Shown in pieces: positions 34,813 through 44,748 of a stretch of 64,000 bases of DNA (its first letter is position 1; the number at the start of each line of letters is the position of its first letter). Where the stretch lies: the NCBI RefSeq assembly GCF_011440305.1, contig NZ_JAAOIW010000010.1, forward strand, positions 62,001-126,000, given 5' to 3'. Both the position numbers and the translations under genes were made by a program. The DNA is from Paenibacillus agricola (GTDB lineage Bacteria; Bacillota; Bacilli; Paenibacillales; NBRC-103111). The notes beneath the pieces were generated by a model. It worked only from the letters and a program-made list of their open reading frames with translations, made no database searches and was not told where the DNA came from.

Positions 34813-36831
34813 TTACACTTTAATAACGATAGCGGCGAAGTCGCTGAGCTTCTGCAGCTCAATGGTTAGGCTATTGCTGCTTTCTGCTGATAAAGCGGCC
34901 TCTGTCCGGTTGGTTAAGGCTATTAATTCAGTAGCCGAGCCAATTCCATTTATGGTTACTTTCAGGTCATAGACTGGAAGAGGTTCAAAATAGGTGACAC
35001 CGTTAAAGCCTGACACATTTAGCAAATGCAAAATATATGTGTACTCATCCAGCTTATTCAGGAAGATTTCCACATTTTGCGGGGCGTTCGTCAATAATTG
35101 CGGCTGTCCGATCGTATGCTCCAGCAGGTCTAGTATTATATGCTTATGGTCAGCAAAGCCATGCTGGTAATAGAGTTCCCCAGGCAGCCAAGGCAGGTAT
35201 ATGGCTTTATGGGAAGAACCAGCCGCTGAGCGAATGCCAGCTCCAAAGCGATGGTCGCTGATACGATGTCCGGAAGCACGCTCGGGAGGGCCAAATGTCG
35301 ATGGGATTACATAAGGGAGCTTCTTGATGGTTTGTGTACCAAAGGTAACCTCAGGAAAAGCGCCATCCAGAAAGACCCAATCCCGCTCAGCAAAGCTGCG
35401 AAAAAGCGCCTTGTCCTCTGTTTTCAAATAAGCAGCCTCGCGTGAAAGCACGCTTGAATTGTTGATTTTGACATCAAATACGCGCTGCAGGAATGATTGT
35501 CCGGCTTCATTGTCGGTGAAGGATAACCCGGTGCTGATCAGGCTTACGCCCTGTGCATAAGCATCCTCTAGGACTTGCAGCCCTTCCTCAGACAAGCTGG
35601 CCGTGTTTGGTATGAGGATAGCCTTGTAGCGCGTCAAGCCATGATTCGCCAACGCACGGACCAAATTGTTTTGATGGAGCACATCAAATTGAATATGCTG
35701 CTCCTTGAGCATTTTGAAGATTCCATGGTATTCCTTCGAGCTTCCGGCAGCAGGACCGCCCGGCTTGATCAATGCGACATCGGCCATCGACAGGAACTTG
35801 CCGTAGTAAGCTTCGTTATCCTTATGGTATTTGAAGATGTCGGCGACCGTCGTCAAATTCTCATTGTCCGGGTAGTCCTCAAATACGCCAATAATGCAGA
35901 AGTCCAGCCCCGATCCGCTGGCCAGGCTTTCGTTCAAGCGGATGCCCATCTCATACTTGGATACCCCAGTAAAGCGGTGGATCAAATCAATCGCATTGAT
36001 GCAGCAGTTGCTGATCAGCCTGTCATCCCAGGAATCCTCCAAGGATTTGACATTTTCAGAGGCCGAATATAGCCAGACCGGCTGCGGTCGCTCCTTATCT
36101 GTGTTCGATTCTTTGCGTACAATATCAACCTTATGCTCATTATAGGTGGAGATCGCAATATCCTTGCCTTTGCTACGCACTAGAGTGTGAATACGATCCA
36201 GCATTGTTTTGGTTGTAGCATCCTGGAATTGCTTGTAGGTGCGGAACACCGCGTCGTTTAACTGCTCGGTAAGAGGTAACTCCGAGCCGGAGTACTCAAG
36301 GAAGGCAGCTTTACAGCTGTCGCAAAAGCATATGCCATAATGATGCCCGCTATAATCGCGTGTTTGGTAGCCGAACATATTGAAGAAAATACCGTCCACA
36401 TCATAATTGGAAATCACTTCGTCAATCATTTGGAGCGAATATTCCCTTTGGTAATAGCCGTTAATGCAGGTATGGACGATGCCGTGATAGTTAACCTCCT
36501 TGCCTTTTCTAGTGCGGTAAAACCATTCCGGGTGCTTGGCAAAAATAGTTTCATGCGCTTTACTGAAATCGAAGCGGGCAATAAATTTCATGCCGTTCGC
36601 ATGAGCCTTGGTGATGGCTTCCTTGAGTAAATCCTTGGTTTGGCCGGCTGCCCTGTAATGATATTCAAGCTCTGTCGGATAAAATGCGACGATGCCTCCA
36701 GCATTCATCATTAGCACATTAGTGGAGAGCTTATTTAGCTCCTCGATCAAAAGGTCGACATCAAGGTTTGCATCGGTTTCCCGAAGATTATTCTGAATCA
36801 AGCGCAGGTTGTTATGTTCCCACCATGCCAT
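34813..36831 (-). CDS. GHL6/GH42-like putative glycoside hydrolase
   Basis: A 672-residue protein with a probable N-terminal TIM barrel. NNLRETDANLD, VLMMNAGGIVAFYPTELEYH and FIARFDFSKAHETIFAKHPE match the hypothetical glycosyl hydrolase 6 family as I recall it. DGIFFNMFGYQTRDYSGHHY and CFCDSCKAAF follow. A GH42-like trimerisation domain (FSYKAILIPNTASLSEEGLQ-type fold, about residues 345-470) and a beta-rich C-terminus complete it. It has no signal peptide, so it probably cuts imported oligosaccharide. Last gene of the left arm, after the MBL gene. GGAGGAG precedes the ATG. Substrate unknown. Confidence 0.75.
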   Translation of the reverse strand: MAWWEHNNLRLIQNNLRETDANLDVDLLIEELNKLSTNVLMMNAGGIVAFYPTELEYHYRAAGQTKDLLKEAITKAHANGMKFIARFDFSKAHETIFAKHPEWFYRTRKGKEVNYHGIVHTCINGYYQREYSLQMIDEVISNYDVDGIFFNMFGYQTRDYSGHHYGICFCDSCKAAFLEYSGSELPLTEQLNDAVFRTYKQFQDATTKTMLDRIHTLVRSKGKDIAISTYNEHKVDIVRKESNTDKERPQPVWLYSASENVKSLEDSWDDRLISNCCINAIDLIHRFTGVSKYEMGIRLNESLASGSGLDFCIIGVFEDYPDNENLTTVADIFKYHKDNEAYYGKFLSMADVALIKPGGPAAGSSKEYHGIFKMLKEQHIQFDVLHQNNLVRALANHGLTRYKAILIPNTASLSEEGLQVLEDAYAQGVSLISTGLSFTDNEAGQSFLQRVFDVKINNSSVLSREAAYLKTEDKALFRSFAERDWVFLDGAFPEVTFGTQTIKKLPYVIPSTFGPPERASGHRISDHRFGAGIRSAAGSSHKAIYLPWLPGELYYQHGFADHKHIILDLLEHTIGQPQLLTNAPQNVEIFLNKLDEYTYILHLLNVSGFNGVTYFEPLPVYDLKVTINGIGSATELIALTNRTEAALSAESSNSLTIELQKLSDFAAIVIKV

Positions 36832-36885
36832 AAATGATGCTCCTCCAATCTATTAGGAATAGGTAACGACGTACGCCTAGGATCG

Positions 36886-37500
36886 CTAAAATGCCTCAAA
36901 AGGCGCATCATGACCGGGAATAATAAAATCTGCAAGCGTTTTAATCCTGTCAATCGTTTGCTTGGCCAGCTCCATATCCTCCGATATGACATGGACCTCC
37001 CGGTGCTCATAATATTCAATGCACAAGACGGCATCCGCAGCGACCAGGATTCTTCTGCCATCGCTTTGAAACAAGACCGACGTGTGCCCCATCGTATGGC
37101 CAGGTGTTTCGATAATAGCGATATCTTCATAGATTTGGCCTTGGACGGGCTCCGCACGCTCCAAGATGTCGCGGTCTGCCTCGGAAATTTTATGCTTCCA
37201 ATTTTCTAATTCCTTGGCAGGAGCCAGCAGCCTGGCATTGGGAAACAGCCGCGAGGAACGGATATGGTCAGCATGCATATGGGTCAAATACAGAATATCG
37301 ATTTGATCGGTTGTAAGATTCTCCTGCTTCAATTGCTCTAGCAGGGGTTCATCGCGCCAGCCCGGATCCACAATGATCCGAATGCCATTGCCTTCGATCA
37401 GCGTAGTTGAGCAAATGATCTCTTTTTTCTCATTGGGGTAGCGGTATTTATTGGTGCTTAATTGACCCTGGATTAATACTTTGTAGTTGTATGCTTGCAA
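36886..37500 (-). CDS. MBL-fold metallo-hydrolase, TTG start
   Basis: A 204-residue metallo-beta-lactamase-fold enzyme. The metal-binding motif is YLTHMHADHI, with GHTMGHTSV, AADAV and IIPGHDAPFE supplying the remaining ligands. The layout resembles AHL-lactonase-type hydrolases. I choose TTG 37500 because GGAGGAG (37508-37514) sits 7 bases upstream; a longer frame overlaps the binding-protein gene. It lies between the solute-binding protein and the glycosidase of the left arm, so opening a lactone or ester of the imported sugar is an attractive role, which is inference. Confidence 0.85.
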   Translation of the reverse strand: MQAYNYKVLIQGQLSTNKYRYPNEKKEIICSTTLIEGNGIRIIVDPGWRDEPLLEQLKQENLTTDQIDILYLTHMHADHIRSSRLFPNARLLAPAKELENWKHKISEADRDILERAEPVQGQIYEDIAIIETPGHTMGHTSVLFQSDGRRILVAADAVLCIEYYEHREVHVISEDMELAKQTIDRIKTLADFIIPGHDAPFEAF

Positions 37501-37549
37501 GTTGCTTCTCCTCCAAACTGCCCTATAAAGGCTGGCTTTCTGCTCTTGT

Positions 37550-39115
37550 TTATTTAGCAGCAGCAATTCGATCCTGGTAAGCTTTGTTCATTTCGGTGAT
37601 GATTTTTTGGTAATCCGGTTCTGCTTTTAGGGTGGCGATATACGTATCCCAGGCTTCGATAGGCTCTTTGCCCATAATAACCTTAACCTTCAGATCGTCG
37701 ACTTTCTTTTTATATTCGCCGCCGACCTTCGTATCGGTTTCGGAGATCAGGCCTACGGAAACATCAGCAATGCTGATTTTGGATTTTTCATCGAGAATCT
37801 TTTTGTTCCGCTCGAATACTTCCTTCGTCATGCCCGGTGCATAAGCGTACAGATATTTCTCGTTGCGCTCGAAGATTTTGCCAAAGGAGCTAACGGAAAT
37901 GCTGTCGGTATCTGCTTGCTTGGTGCCAACCTTAAAGCCATCAACTTCCTTATAGTGCACATCCTTAATGCCATTAATAGCAAGGCTAAAGCCTTCTTCA
38001 GTTGCTCCATAATCCATAAGCTCCAGAATTCTCTTCACTTTGGCTTCAGGAACCGATTTGGGAATCAGGTATAAGCCATTAAAGCCTGTAGACTGTGTAG
38101 TGACGCCATTCAAAGAGGTAAGCGCCAGAAAATCGGCTTTAGGATCAATTTTCATCGGATTTTCAATTTGCCGCCATAGGCCGAGCATACCGTCTGAAGT
38201 AATGCCTGCTTTATTCGAGGTTGCCAATTCCTCCAGCTGGGTTGTTTTCATCACCATAAAATCCTGCGGAATTAAGCCTTCCTTATACGCTTTGTTTAAC
38301 CAAACGAGCATCTCCCGCGTCCCTGGCTCCAATACGGTATCCACTAACTTGCCATCGGCAAGCTTCCATTTTCCATTGCTTTTATTAAATACATTTTCAA
38401 AAAACAGTCCTGGGTCGCGCATATTGTATCCAATTGTGTCTTTTTTGCCATTGCCGTCGGGATCATTATTGACAAAAGCTTTCATCACCTCAAACATTTC
38501 ATCTGTGGTCGTTGGTGCTTTCAGATTCAGTTTTTCCAGCCAATCCTTGCGCACACCGAGAACAAACGAGCCTTCCAAGGGCCGGACAGAGGGGAGGATA
38601 TAATTTTTGCCATTGATTCGTGTATTGTCCAGCACTGTCTTGGGATATTCCATCAAATTTTTATAATCCTTAAGAAAAGGAGTCAAATCCCAAAATGCGC
38701 CCTGCTTGACCATTTGCTGCATCAGTGGGTTACGAATATCGGATATTTTCATCAAATCGGGAATATCGCCGGAAGCGAGCACGACATTTTGTTTTTCGGT
38801 CCAGCTGTTGGGCGACACCCAAATAATATTGAGCTTCGTATTCGTGCGCTTCTCAAATTCCTTCAGCACCGGATTGTCCGCTCCCGGAGGTTCGGTTGTA
38901 TGGAACTCGGTAATAATGCTGATTTCCGTAGGCTTGCCTTGGTTGGCCGTATTACCCGCCGTCCCGGTTCCCGTTTGGGCAGCCCCTCCACCGGAGCAGG
39001 CGGATAGAAGCAGCAGGCTGGAGAGCGCCGCGTAAACACTTGCTTGGTATTTCATTTTGTGTGCAGCTTTAACTTTGTTTGTGGCTTTGGTTGTGGTTGT
39101 CGTTGCGGTTTTCAA
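37550..39115 (-). CDS. Sugar ABC transporter, solute-binding lipoprotein (left arm)
   Basis: A 521-residue extracellular binding protein of the LplA/YtcQ type. A signal peptide with lipobox LLSAC (Cys40) is followed by a low-complexity linker (GGGAAQTGTGTAG). The mature part has ASGDIPDLMKI, AFWDLTPFLKDY and NNDPDGNGKKDTIGYNM, a calcium-loop-like insert common in this group. The start is TTG 39115, 7 bases after AGGGAGGT. It follows two permease genes on the same strand. No ATPase gene is present; such systems share an MsmX-type ATPase. Confidence 0.93.
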   Translation of the reverse strand: MKTATTTTTKATNKVKAAHKMKYQASVYAALSSLLLLSACSGGGAAQTGTGTAGNTANQGKPTEISIITEFHTTEPPGADNPVLKEFEKRTNTKLNIIWVSPNSWTEKQNVVLASGDIPDLMKISDIRNPLMQQMVKQGAFWDLTPFLKDYKNLMEYPKTVLDNTRINGKNYILPSVRPLEGSFVLGVRKDWLEKLNLKAPTTTDEMFEVMKAFVNNDPDGNGKKDTIGYNMRDPGLFFENVFNKSNGKWKLADGKLVDTVLEPGTREMLVWLNKAYKEGLIPQDFMVMKTTQLEELATSNKAGITSDGMLGLWRQIENPMKIDPKADFLALTSLNGVTTQSTGFNGLYLIPKSVPEAKVKRILELMDYGATEEGFSLAINGIKDVHYKEVDGFKVGTKQADTDSISVSSFGKIFERNEKYLYAYAPGMTKEVFERNKKILDEKSKISIADVSVGLISETDTKVGGEYKKKVDDLKVKVIMGKEPIEAWDTYIATLKAEPDYQKIITEMNKAYQDRIAAAK

Positions 39116-39162
39116 ATAAAAGACCTCCCTTTAATGGACAGTGATAAGAACTACAGAAAGCT

Positions 39163-40044
39163 TCATCCTTTGACGGAACCCAGCATCACCCCCTTATCGA
39201 AATGCTTTTGCAGGAAGGGATAAACAATGACGATGGGCAAGGTGGCAATAACTACCGCTGCCATTTTTAACGTCTGTGCAGGCATCTGCTCCTCCGAGCT
39301 CATCTCGGATGCAACCGCACCGCCCATCGCTGTAGATGATTCGATCAGCATATTACGCAGCACGAGCTGCAGCGGCCATTTGGTATGATCGTTAATGTAG
39401 AGCACGGCACTAAAGAAGGTGTTCCAATAAGCAACGGCGTAGAAAAGGCCGAAGGCGGCGAGGGCTGGCAAGGACAGGGGCAGGATGATCCGAAAAAAGA
39501 TCCCGGCGTCATTACACCCATCAATCATCCCGGCTTCCTCAAGCTCCACAGGAATGCTGTCAAAAAAGCTTTTCATCAGAATTACGTACCAGCCGCTGCT
39601 TAAGACGGGCAAAATTAAAGACCAGATGCTATTAATCAACCCCAAATCACGAACTAACAAATAAGGGGGAATGATACCCGGACTGAACAGGATCGTAATT
39701 AAGATCAGCATCAGAAATATTTTACGCCCCTGCAGCCGCCTTCTGGATAAGCCATAAGCTAACGCCGAGGTGACGATCAGGCTTAAAGCAGTTCCGACTG
39801 TCGCCAAGAATACGCTTACTAATGTCGCATCCTTGAAGGAGGAGGTAGATAGCAGGTAACGATAAGATTTCAGCGTCCACTCTTGGGGGAAAAGCACAAA
39901 GCCCTGCTTGGAAATGTATTCGAAAGGAGTAGTAAACGAGACGACAAATACGTAATACAGTGGAAACAACGTGACGAGGCTGATCATAGCCAGGATGGTT
40001 AAATTAAAGCCGTTAAATAAACGGTCTGCTGAATTTTCCTTCAT
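39163..40044 (-). CDS. Sugar ABC transporter permease, LplC/YtcP type (left arm)
   Basis: A 293-residue inner permease with six transmembrane helices. The EAA loop reads IPVELEEAGMIDGCNDAGIF, and the C-terminus is VIVYPFLQKHFDKGVMLGSV. I start at ATG 40044, with GGGAG 8 bases upstream; an upstream GTG (40053) lies next to that site. It pairs with the following LplB-type permease gene. Its right-arm partner is 48795-49676. Confidence 0.94.
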   Translation of the reverse strand: MKENSADRLFNGFNLTILAMISLVTLFPLYYVFVVSFTTPFEYISKQGFVLFPQEWTLKSYRYLLSTSSFKDATLVSVFLATVGTALSLIVTSALAYGLSRRRLQGRKIFLMLILITILFSPGIIPPYLLVRDLGLINSIWSLILPVLSSGWYVILMKSFFDSIPVELEEAGMIDGCNDAGIFFRIILPLSLPALAAFGLFYAVAYWNTFFSAVLYINDHTKWPLQLVLRNMLIESSTAMGGAVASEMSSEEQMPAQTLKMAAVVIATLPIVIVYPFLQKHFDKGVMLGSVKG

Positions 40045-40077
40045 AGGAAGCACTCCCTTTCCGTATAAGCGTGAAAG

Positions 40078-41058
40078 CTAATAAATACCCTCTTCGCCAA
40101 ACCGCTTGGCGATCCGATTAGCGGCAATAACCAGAATTAAACCAACAACAGATTTAAACAGCCCTACCGCTGTACTATAGCTAAGCTGTCCACCTTGAAT
40201 ACCAATGCGGTATACATAGGTTTCAAAAACATCGGCGACCTCGGAAACAGCACCGTTCATCATTAGAAATACTTGCTCAAAGCCCACATCCATAATTTGC
40301 CCGATACGCAAAATGAACAGGACGACGATCACGCTACGGATGGCCGGCAGCGTAATATGCCAGGTTTGGCGCAGCCGGTTGGCTCCATCTATGCGGGCGG
40401 CCTCGTATTGCTGGGGATCAATTCCGGCAATCGCTGCCAGGAAGATGATCGTGCCCCAGCCTGTATCCTTCCAAATATTTTGCAAGGTAAGCATGCCCCA
40501 GAACAAATTGACGTTCGACAAGAAATCAATTTTGGCAAAGCCGAAGTACTCCAGAGCCAGGTTAATCATACCCGAGGATTGCGAGAACAGCAGGAAGGTA
40601 ATTCCGACAACCACAACCCAAGAAAGGAAATGGGGTAAATAAACGATCGATTGCACGATTCTTTTGAACACCTTATTGTTCACTTCACTTAAGAGCAGAG
40701 CCAGAAAAATCGGGATCGGAAAGAAAAATACAAGGCTCAGCAAGCTGATCATCATCGTATTTCGAAACAGGATGAGAAAATCCGGATTCGCGAAAAAGCG
40801 TGTGAAATGCTCGAAGCCTACCCAATGGCTTGCCATAATTCCCATATAAGGCGAGTAATCCTGGAAGGAGATAATAATGCCCCACATCGGAATATATTTG
40901 AATATTAAAAAGAATAGCAGCCCGGGGAGCATCAGCAGATATAGAATTTTGTCCCGCTTGATCCCTTGCCAGATAAGGGTCGATTTTTTTTTCTTCATCT
41001 CGTTCATGTCATTCCATGTAGAATTTTGGTTTGGCTGTACATCTGTTTTTGTAAGCAT
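40078..41058 (-). CDS. Sugar ABC transporter permease, LplB/YteP type (left arm)
   Basis: A 326-residue permease with six helices. Typical landmarks are YLLMLPGLLFFLIFKYIPMW, the DYSPYMGI segment, the EAA loop AGIDPQQYEAARIDGANRLR and the end VGLILVIAANRIAKRFGEEG. The start is ATG 41058, 8 bases after GAGGAGG; a longer frame to 41172 has no site. It is first of the transporter genes, about 190 bases after the membrane AraC regulator on the same strand. Confidence 0.94.
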   Translation of the reverse strand: MLTKTDVQPNQNSTWNDMNEMKKKKSTLIWQGIKRDKILYLLMLPGLLFFLIFKYIPMWGIIISFQDYSPYMGIMASHWVGFEHFTRFFANPDFLILFRNTMMISLLSLVFFFPIPIFLALLLSEVNNKVFKRIVQSIVYLPHFLSWVVVVGITFLLFSQSSGMINLALEYFGFAKIDFLSNVNLFWGMLTLQNIWKDTGWGTIIFLAAIAGIDPQQYEAARIDGANRLRQTWHITLPAIRSVIVVLFILRIGQIMDVGFEQVFLMMNGAVSEVADVFETYVYRIGIQGGQLSYSTAVGLFKSVVGLILVIAANRIAKRFGEEGIY

Positions 41059-41250
41059 GGTTCGCGCCTCCTCTGTCTGCGTCGTTGATGACCTAACTGT
41101 AACCAGCCTGCCAGTTTCGGGCAATAATAACATTTTTCCTGAGGTTTTTAAGGCAATTTCCGCCGATAACACTTTTTTGAAATGGCAAAAAAGCCCGAAG
41201 TATCAAACATTTCCGGACCTGACAGACAAATATTGCTATTCATGTTCGTT

Positions 41251-43587
41251 CTATTCGTGGCTGTGCTTTTCGCGGTATTGCCCAGGTGTCATGCCCTCAC
41301 TCTTCTTGAAAATACGTATCAGGTAGGAGGGCTGGTAACGAAGCAGCTCGGCAATGTCATTGATTTTCAGATCGGTTGTGTACAGCAGCTCCTTGCACTT
41401 CTCGATCCGTAATCGGGTAATATAATCAATATAATTGACGCCAGTAATTTGTTTAAACACTTTGCTCAGCTTGGATGAGCTCATCTGCAGCTGCTCGGCA
41501 TAAGCCTCAAGCGATATATCGGACAGAAAATCACGACCGATTTGCCCAATTAGCTGCTCAATGCTTCTGCGTAAGCCGGAGTCATAAGCAATCGACAAGG
41601 TGCGGATAAAAGGCTGGATCAGCTTATATTGAAACCAATGAACCATGGCATTGGTTTCGGTAATTTGTACGAGCTCCTCATAGAGATGGGCGCCTTCATA
41701 CAAGGCATACATATTGACATCATATTTCATTATCGTGTCATGGATGGTACCTAGCAGCTTCATCATTCCCTGATGGACCATCAGCTCGGTGTTGTTATTT
41801 TGTTGCAGAGCGACGAGAAACGCTTCGACCAGCCGCACTGCTTCTTCTTCCAGCCCCATGCCGATCGCCTGGACAATTTCTCGTTCCAGCTCAAAGGGAA
41901 AAGGCACCCGCTCATTATTTTCCAATATAAAATGGCCCATATCCAGGAGCTGGTTGGACGAATGGAGCTCACGGAAGCGTAAGGCTCTGCGGGTTTGCTC
42001 TAGCACATTGGGTGCTTCCAATACCGAATTGGTTATGGTGCTGATCACCATGGTGGCCTTGATCCGCAGTACATTGTTGAGTGCGGCGATATAATCCTCA
42101 GCAGACCTGTTTAATTCCGCCTTCAGTTGCTCGTTTGTTCCTTCGCTGTCCAAAACAAAGAAGGCTCCGACCGATAAATCCTGGAAGTTCATAATATGGA
42201 CCATCGGCAGCTTCTGGGAGCTCAGTTCCAGCATAATGTTCGAAGCGGCAAAGGTGATCAGTTGGGCGTCCCGCTCTGAATAGGTTCCTGCCAAATCAGA
42301 AAGCCCTTGCAGCTGGGCAACCCAGAAAGCGAACTTTTTGTTCTCGATATCCCATTCGAGCTGGTTCATCTTTTCGTTAATTTCCAGTTCTGTATGGGTA
42401 TACAAATTGCCTTGGAGAAATTGCAGCAGAAAGCTTTCACGCAGCGTTGGTATCGATTGCTGGACACGGGTACGTAGCGCCTGTTGCTCTTGGAGGTGCT
42501 CCTTCCACTGATTTTCAATATAGGAAATTTCATTGTTGTCATCAGCTTTCGTTATGCCGGTTTCAAACATGCTTTTTAAGCGGGAGATCGGGTCATAAAT
42601 CCGATTGGAGGCAAACCATGCCAACAGCAATCCCGTTAACAGAGCAAATAAGCTGATTCCGATGATCATTCTGGATATGGAAGTGACAGGTGCTGTAATT
42701 TGCGATAATGGAGTTGCGGAAACTACTGTCCATTTGCCACCGAGCTTGGCTATTTTTCCATAGGAGACCGAATAGCTTTCATTCTTCCAATCATAAATAA
42801 ACGTATTTTCTTTAAGATTTTCTTCCATAATGCGTGCCCTCAGCTTATTTTCCAGCAGTTCTTCGGTTGGCAGTGTGGGGCTGCTTCGAAGGTCGGTTAA
42901 ATAATCACCGTGTTCATTAATTAGAAAGGAAATGCCCTCACCCGAGACTAGCTTTTGCACCATCGCATTTAGTTTAACGGGATCCAGATAGACGAGGAAG
43001 GCGCCAAACGCATTTTGCAGTTGCCCGCCCGGCAGCTTGATCACGACCGCTTTATACGACAAATCGGGCTTGTGGATCTGCTTTATACCATAATTCCAAT
43101 AAATCGGCTTTTCCTCGTCGAGCAGGGCAGCGAATAGCTTGCGATCCTCGTCGGTTTGGATTTGCCTGATGCCCGCGTCGTCACAGACCAGCTTGTCGGC
43201 ATCGCGCAGGTATAAGCAAACGCTGCTCAACAAAGCATTGGATTCCGTCATTAATGTAAGCGATTTCATCAAATCCTTGGTTTTCTGAAATTGATCCGTG
43301 AAGTCAAAATGGTTTAAAGACTCATCGAACACAGGATCAAATGCGACCCGGACAACAAACTTCTCCAGATTGGATAAATAGTCATCCATTTGTTGGATCG
43401 ATTGCTGGAGCTGGGCTTGGTGCGATTTATTAACCTCGGTTCCGACCCGGTCTGTTCCTACATAATAGAGCAGAACCCCGATGAGGGCCATAGGCATACA
43501 AGTAATCAGTAATACGATACCGAGGTATCGCCAAAAAATACTTCCTTTACTTTTATTTACAGGTTTATTGGTTTGAATAGGAGCCAC
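41251..43587 (-). CDS. Membrane-anchored AraC-family regulator (left arm)
   Basis: A 778-residue one-protein sensor-regulator. A transmembrane helix (about residues 18-42) leads into an extracellular dCache-like sensor (about 43-300). A second helix (TSISRMIIGISLFALLTGLL) returns to the cytosol, followed by a central region and a C-terminal AraC pair of helix-turn-helix motifs (SLEAYAEQLQMSSSKLSKVF, then KINDIAELLRYQPSYLIRIF). It probably senses the sugar directly or through the binding protein and activates the transporter genes beside it. Start GTG 43587 has a poor binding site. Its right-arm partner has exactly the same length. Confidence 0.88.
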   Translation of the reverse strand: MAPIQTNKPVNKSKGSIFWRYLGIVLLITCMPMALIGVLLYYVGTDRVGTEVNKSHQAQLQQSIQQMDDYLSNLEKFVVRVAFDPVFDESLNHFDFTDQFQKTKDLMKSLTLMTESNALLSSVCLYLRDADKLVCDDAGIRQIQTDEDRKLFAALLDEEKPIYWNYGIKQIHKPDLSYKAVVIKLPGGQLQNAFGAFLVYLDPVKLNAMVQKLVSGEGISFLINEHGDYLTDLRSSPTLPTEELLENKLRARIMEENLKENTFIYDWKNESYSVSYGKIAKLGGKWTVVSATPLSQITAPVTSISRMIIGISLFALLTGLLLAWFASNRIYDPISRLKSMFETGITKADDNNEISYIENQWKEHLQEQQALRTRVQQSIPTLRESFLLQFLQGNLYTHTELEINEKMNQLEWDIENKKFAFWVAQLQGLSDLAGTYSERDAQLITFAASNIMLELSSQKLPMVHIMNFQDLSVGAFFVLDSEGTNEQLKAELNRSAEDYIAALNNVLRIKATMVISTITNSVLEAPNVLEQTRRALRFRELHSSNQLLDMGHFILENNERVPFPFELEREIVQAIGMGLEEEAVRLVEAFLVALQQNNNTELMVHQGMMKLLGTIHDTIMKYDVNMYALYEGAHLYEELVQITETNAMVHWFQYKLIQPFIRTLSIAYDSGLRRSIEQLIGQIGRDFLSDISLEAYAEQLQMSSSKLSKVFKQITGVNYIDYITRLRIEKCKELLYTTDLKINDIAELLRYQPSYLIRIFKKSEGMTPGQYREKHSHE

Positions 43588-43724
43588 ATCCTAATTATTA
43601 GTAGGTGTCTCATTATAACCGTATAAAGCGCCTGCTTGTCAATTCATTGGCTTCGGTTAATGCCCTTAGGCGTTAGCTGGTTATTAACTATATTTAATAT
43701 TTTTTTTAAGAGCTTGATTAAAAC

Positions 43725-43773
43725 ATAACCGATGGTTATAATTTTAACATAAGCTGGAAACCGTTGGTATAAT
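43725..43773 (+). promoter_or_regulatory. tetR promoter with two operator-like repeats
   Basis: ATAACCGATGGTTAT (43725-43739) is a perfect inverted repeat. A related AAACCGTTGGTAT (43758-43770) overlaps TATAAT (43768-43773). TTAACA (43744-43749) is a fitting -35 with an 18-base spacer. Paired sites around a promoter suggest TetR autorepression; the divergent AraC gene could share them. Confidence 0.55.
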
Positions 43774-43807
43774 TTACGTATATCTTATAAAAAGGCTGGT
43801 GTAAGAC

Positions 43808-44737
43808 ATGGACAACGAGGATAAGAAAATCCGTAAGCAAGATGAAAGAGCGGAAGAAACCAAACGCAGTATTGCTGAATCCGCAAGTAGGCTGTTCACT
43901 GCACGGGGCTATGATGCAGTTACGATACGTGAAATCGCCAAGGAAGCGGGCTGCTCGCATACAACCATTTATTTATATTTTAAGGACAAAGAGGCTTTGC
44001 TGGAGCAATTGGCGATCCAACCTTTGGAGCAGCTAGAGTTGGCGATTCTTTCGATCAAGAATCAGAAGGAAGGGTCGATCGCCCAGAAGTTGAAGGAAAA
44101 GAGCCGTGTGTTTGTCCGCTTCTGCTTGTCGCACAAAAGCATGGTGTCCATCATTCTTGAAGCGCAATCGGTGAGGGGGGATACCCTCAATTCGGAGGCT
44201 GATGTCAACCAGGTACGGGCACGCATATTCGCCCATTTGACAGATGGAATCGGTTCAATCATTCCTAATCCCGGTAAGGATGCGGGCATTAATCATTCGC
44301 GGATTTATTTCTTTATGCTGTATGGCCTGATCCACACTTATATGAATAGTGAGGAGCCACTTGAAGCGCTGCTGGAAAGAATCCAGCCTGTACTTGATGA
44401 TGGCGTTGATGTGATTCTGGCGGGTATGCAACCGAAGGGGCAAGGCATCGAGCGAGGAAGAAAAGCTGCTGCCGAATCTGTTGAAAAGCCAGATGAGCGA
44501 ACTGAAAAGCTTGTCACCATCCCAGATTCAAAGTTAGATAGGCAACCGACAGAAGCAGTTACTGACGTTAAATCTGAGATGCAGCCGAAAGTAAAAAAAG
44601 AGAAATCGAAGGAGAAAAAAATAAAAGAACAACCAGAAGCGGAGCACGATATGCCAAAGGTTACAGATCCAAATAAAGAGGCGCGCAAAGAAAAGAAGCA
44701 AAATAAAAAAAATAAGGATAAAAAGTCGAAGAAGTAG
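43808..44737 (+). CDS. TetR/AcrR-family regulator with long basic tail
   Basis: A 309-residue regulator, about 100 longer than usual. The N-terminal DNA-binding domain is clear (ASRLFTARGYDAVTIREIAK, AGCSHTTIYLYFKDKEALLE). The ligand domain extends to about residue 205. The remaining 100 residues are highly charged and end in almost pure Lys (KKEKSKEKKIKEQ, then KKQNKKNKDKKSKK). It sits at the axis between the two mirrored transporter arms, with operator-like repeats in front. It may repress itself and the divergent left arm. Ribosome binding site weak. Confidence 0.88.
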   Translation: MDNEDKKIRKQDERAEETKRSIAESASRLFTARGYDAVTIREIAKEAGCSHTTIYLYFKDKEALLEQLAIQPLEQLELAILSIKNQKEGSIAQKLKEKSRVFVRFCLSHKSMVSIILEAQSVRGDTLNSEADVNQVRARIFAHLTDGIGSIIPNPGKDAGINHSRIYFFMLYGLIHTYMNSEEPLEALLERIQPVLDDGVDVILAGMQPKGQGIERGRKAAAESVEKPDERTEKLVTIPDSKLDRQPTEAVTDVKSEMQPKVKKEKSKEKKIKEQPEAEHDMPKVTDPNKEARKEKKQNKKNKDKKSKK

Positions 44738-44748
44738 GAGGGGAAATA

